From positions 1 to 6,842 of the forward strand of contig JAFAVL010000586.1 of NCBI GenBank assembly GCA_019242465.1: DNA of 6,842 bases, written 5' to 3'. How positions within the stretch are numbered: position 1 is the first letter of the stretch; each line of letters starts with the position of its first letter. A program made the translations under genes and the position numbers. The stretch comes from Chroococcidiopsidaceae cyanobacterium CP_BM_RX_35. GTDB lineage: Bacteria > Cyanobacteriota > Cyanobacteriia > Cyanobacteriales > Chroococcidiopsidaceae. The notes beneath the pieces were generated by a model, which made no database searches, was not told the DNA's origin, and worked only from the letters and a program-made list of their open reading frames with translations. Below, piece by piece: positions 6,445 through 6,842 of the stretch.

Positions 6445-6842
6445 TACATCCAACTTATTTCTTAAAGGTAGGCTGAGTATTTACACTCAAAACGCCAAGA
6501 CGTTTGACCAAGTCAGCTTAACTAATTTCAACTGATTTCTCGTTACAACATAACTGTTAATATTACCGCTGCACTCTTAGTATCTAGTACCAGAGATGGT
6601 GGCTAGTTTGACTTAGAGCTGCAAGCAACTCCTCACCAAGTTGAAGAAGGCTTAAACTATCTCCAAAGTTTGAACCTAGAAATTTTTCCACTAAAGCTCA
6701 AAAGCATTTTCGCTAGCAGCGTACCAAGCTGTCTGTAAATAAAAGCAAATATCCTTTTTTATCAAAACGATAAATCAAGATTATGCAAGCTTAAACTTAG
6801 GAAAATGTAGCCGGACATTTGTTCTGCATCCGATGCGCTCAA
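6445..6842. other. Gene-free right end with only a decayed gene remnant
   Basis: No intact gene is seen on either strand in these 398 bases. The middle holds the NIL-domain remnant annotated separately. The final 100 bases are AT-rich and contain a weak dyad TTTATC/GATAAA around 6758-6775, with no GC-rich stem and T run, so no terminator can be called for the fusion gene. No tRNA or repeat array is apparent. Confidence 0.6.
6526..6738 (+). pseudogene. NIL-domain protein remnant, with in-frame TAG and missing N-terminus
   Basis: In one frame the sequence reads QLISRYNITVNITAALL, then STRDGG, a TAG codon (6604-6606), then FDLELQATPHQVEEGLNYL and LNLEI, running to TAA at 6736-6738. This is the pattern of the small cyanobacterial NIL-domain proteins, remembered as TVNI-AALL, then DGWFDLEL, then a helix and LEI. 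The TAG sits exactly where the conserved Trp would be, so one G-to-A change (TGG to TAG) explains it. An in-frame TAA at 6523-6525 precedes the similar part. A possible earlier piece, AKTFDQV, lies in another frame at 6494-6514, which would imply a frameshift. Similarity fades after about 6684. NIL domains occur in methionine-transporter ATPases and sulfur-related cyanobacterial proteins, which fits the locus. The alignment is by eye from memory. Confidence 0.7.

Noticed and set aside
6758..6775. TTTATC/GATAAA dyad as a terminator
   Set aside because: The stem is six A/T-rich pairs with no strong pairing, and it lies over 300 bases beyond the fusion-gene stop.
1..6842. CRISPR array, phage genes, insertion sequence
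   Set aside because: No spaced direct repeats, phage-type proteins or transposase motifs were found on either strand.

Overview
The window looks like a chromosomal segment of a cyanobacterium. Palindromic GCGATCGC (HIP1) octamers lie at 267-274 and 5956-5963, with several near-matches. The proteins also read as cyanobacterial in style: a plant-type [2Fe-2S] ferredoxin and the remnant of a small NIL-domain protein. No genus can be assigned from the sequence alone.

Layout. The minus strand carries three co-directional genes, read from right to left: a selenium-binding-protein-56 / methanethiol oxidase family protein (2696-1347), a [2Fe-2S] ferredoxin (1300-983), and a class I PLP aminotransferase that runs off the left edge (829 to <1). 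A 326-base divergent control region (2697-3022) separates these from two plus-strand genes. These are an SsuA-like sulfonate-binding lipoprotein (3023-4057, TTG start) and a 767-residue two-domain enzyme (4141-6444). The enzyme's N-terminal half is a COG4529-type FAD/NAD(P)-binding oxidoreductase and its C-terminal part is a complete ETHE1-type persulfide dioxygenase. The right end (6445-6842) has no intact gene but holds the decayed remnant of a NIL-domain protein.

How the genes may fit together (inference). Sulfur links most of the genes. The lipoprotein would capture an organosulfur compound outside the inner membrane. SBP56/methanethiol oxidase homologues oxidise methanethiol to H2S, formaldehyde and H2O2. 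Persulfide dioxygenase turns glutathione persulfide into sulfite. A flavin oxidoreductase fused to it could supply or re-reduce a sulfur intermediate, and the ferredoxin could carry electrons. The aminotransferase resembles the methionine/glutamine-K/kynurenine group, and NIL domains are associated with methionine and sulfur proteins. The window may therefore encode a methanethiol or organosulfur salvage module. The fused enzyme is its most unusual component.

Structural surprise. A 72-base inverted repeat (777-848 and 4058-4129, 66 of 72 identical, no gaps) carries the ribosome-binding site, start codon and first 17-18 codons of the aminotransferase. The second copy lies directly after the ssuA-like stop codon and just before the fusion gene. 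The repeats bracket the ferredoxin/SBP56/ssuA-like block exactly. They look like either the scar of an inversion or a device that could re-pair operons.
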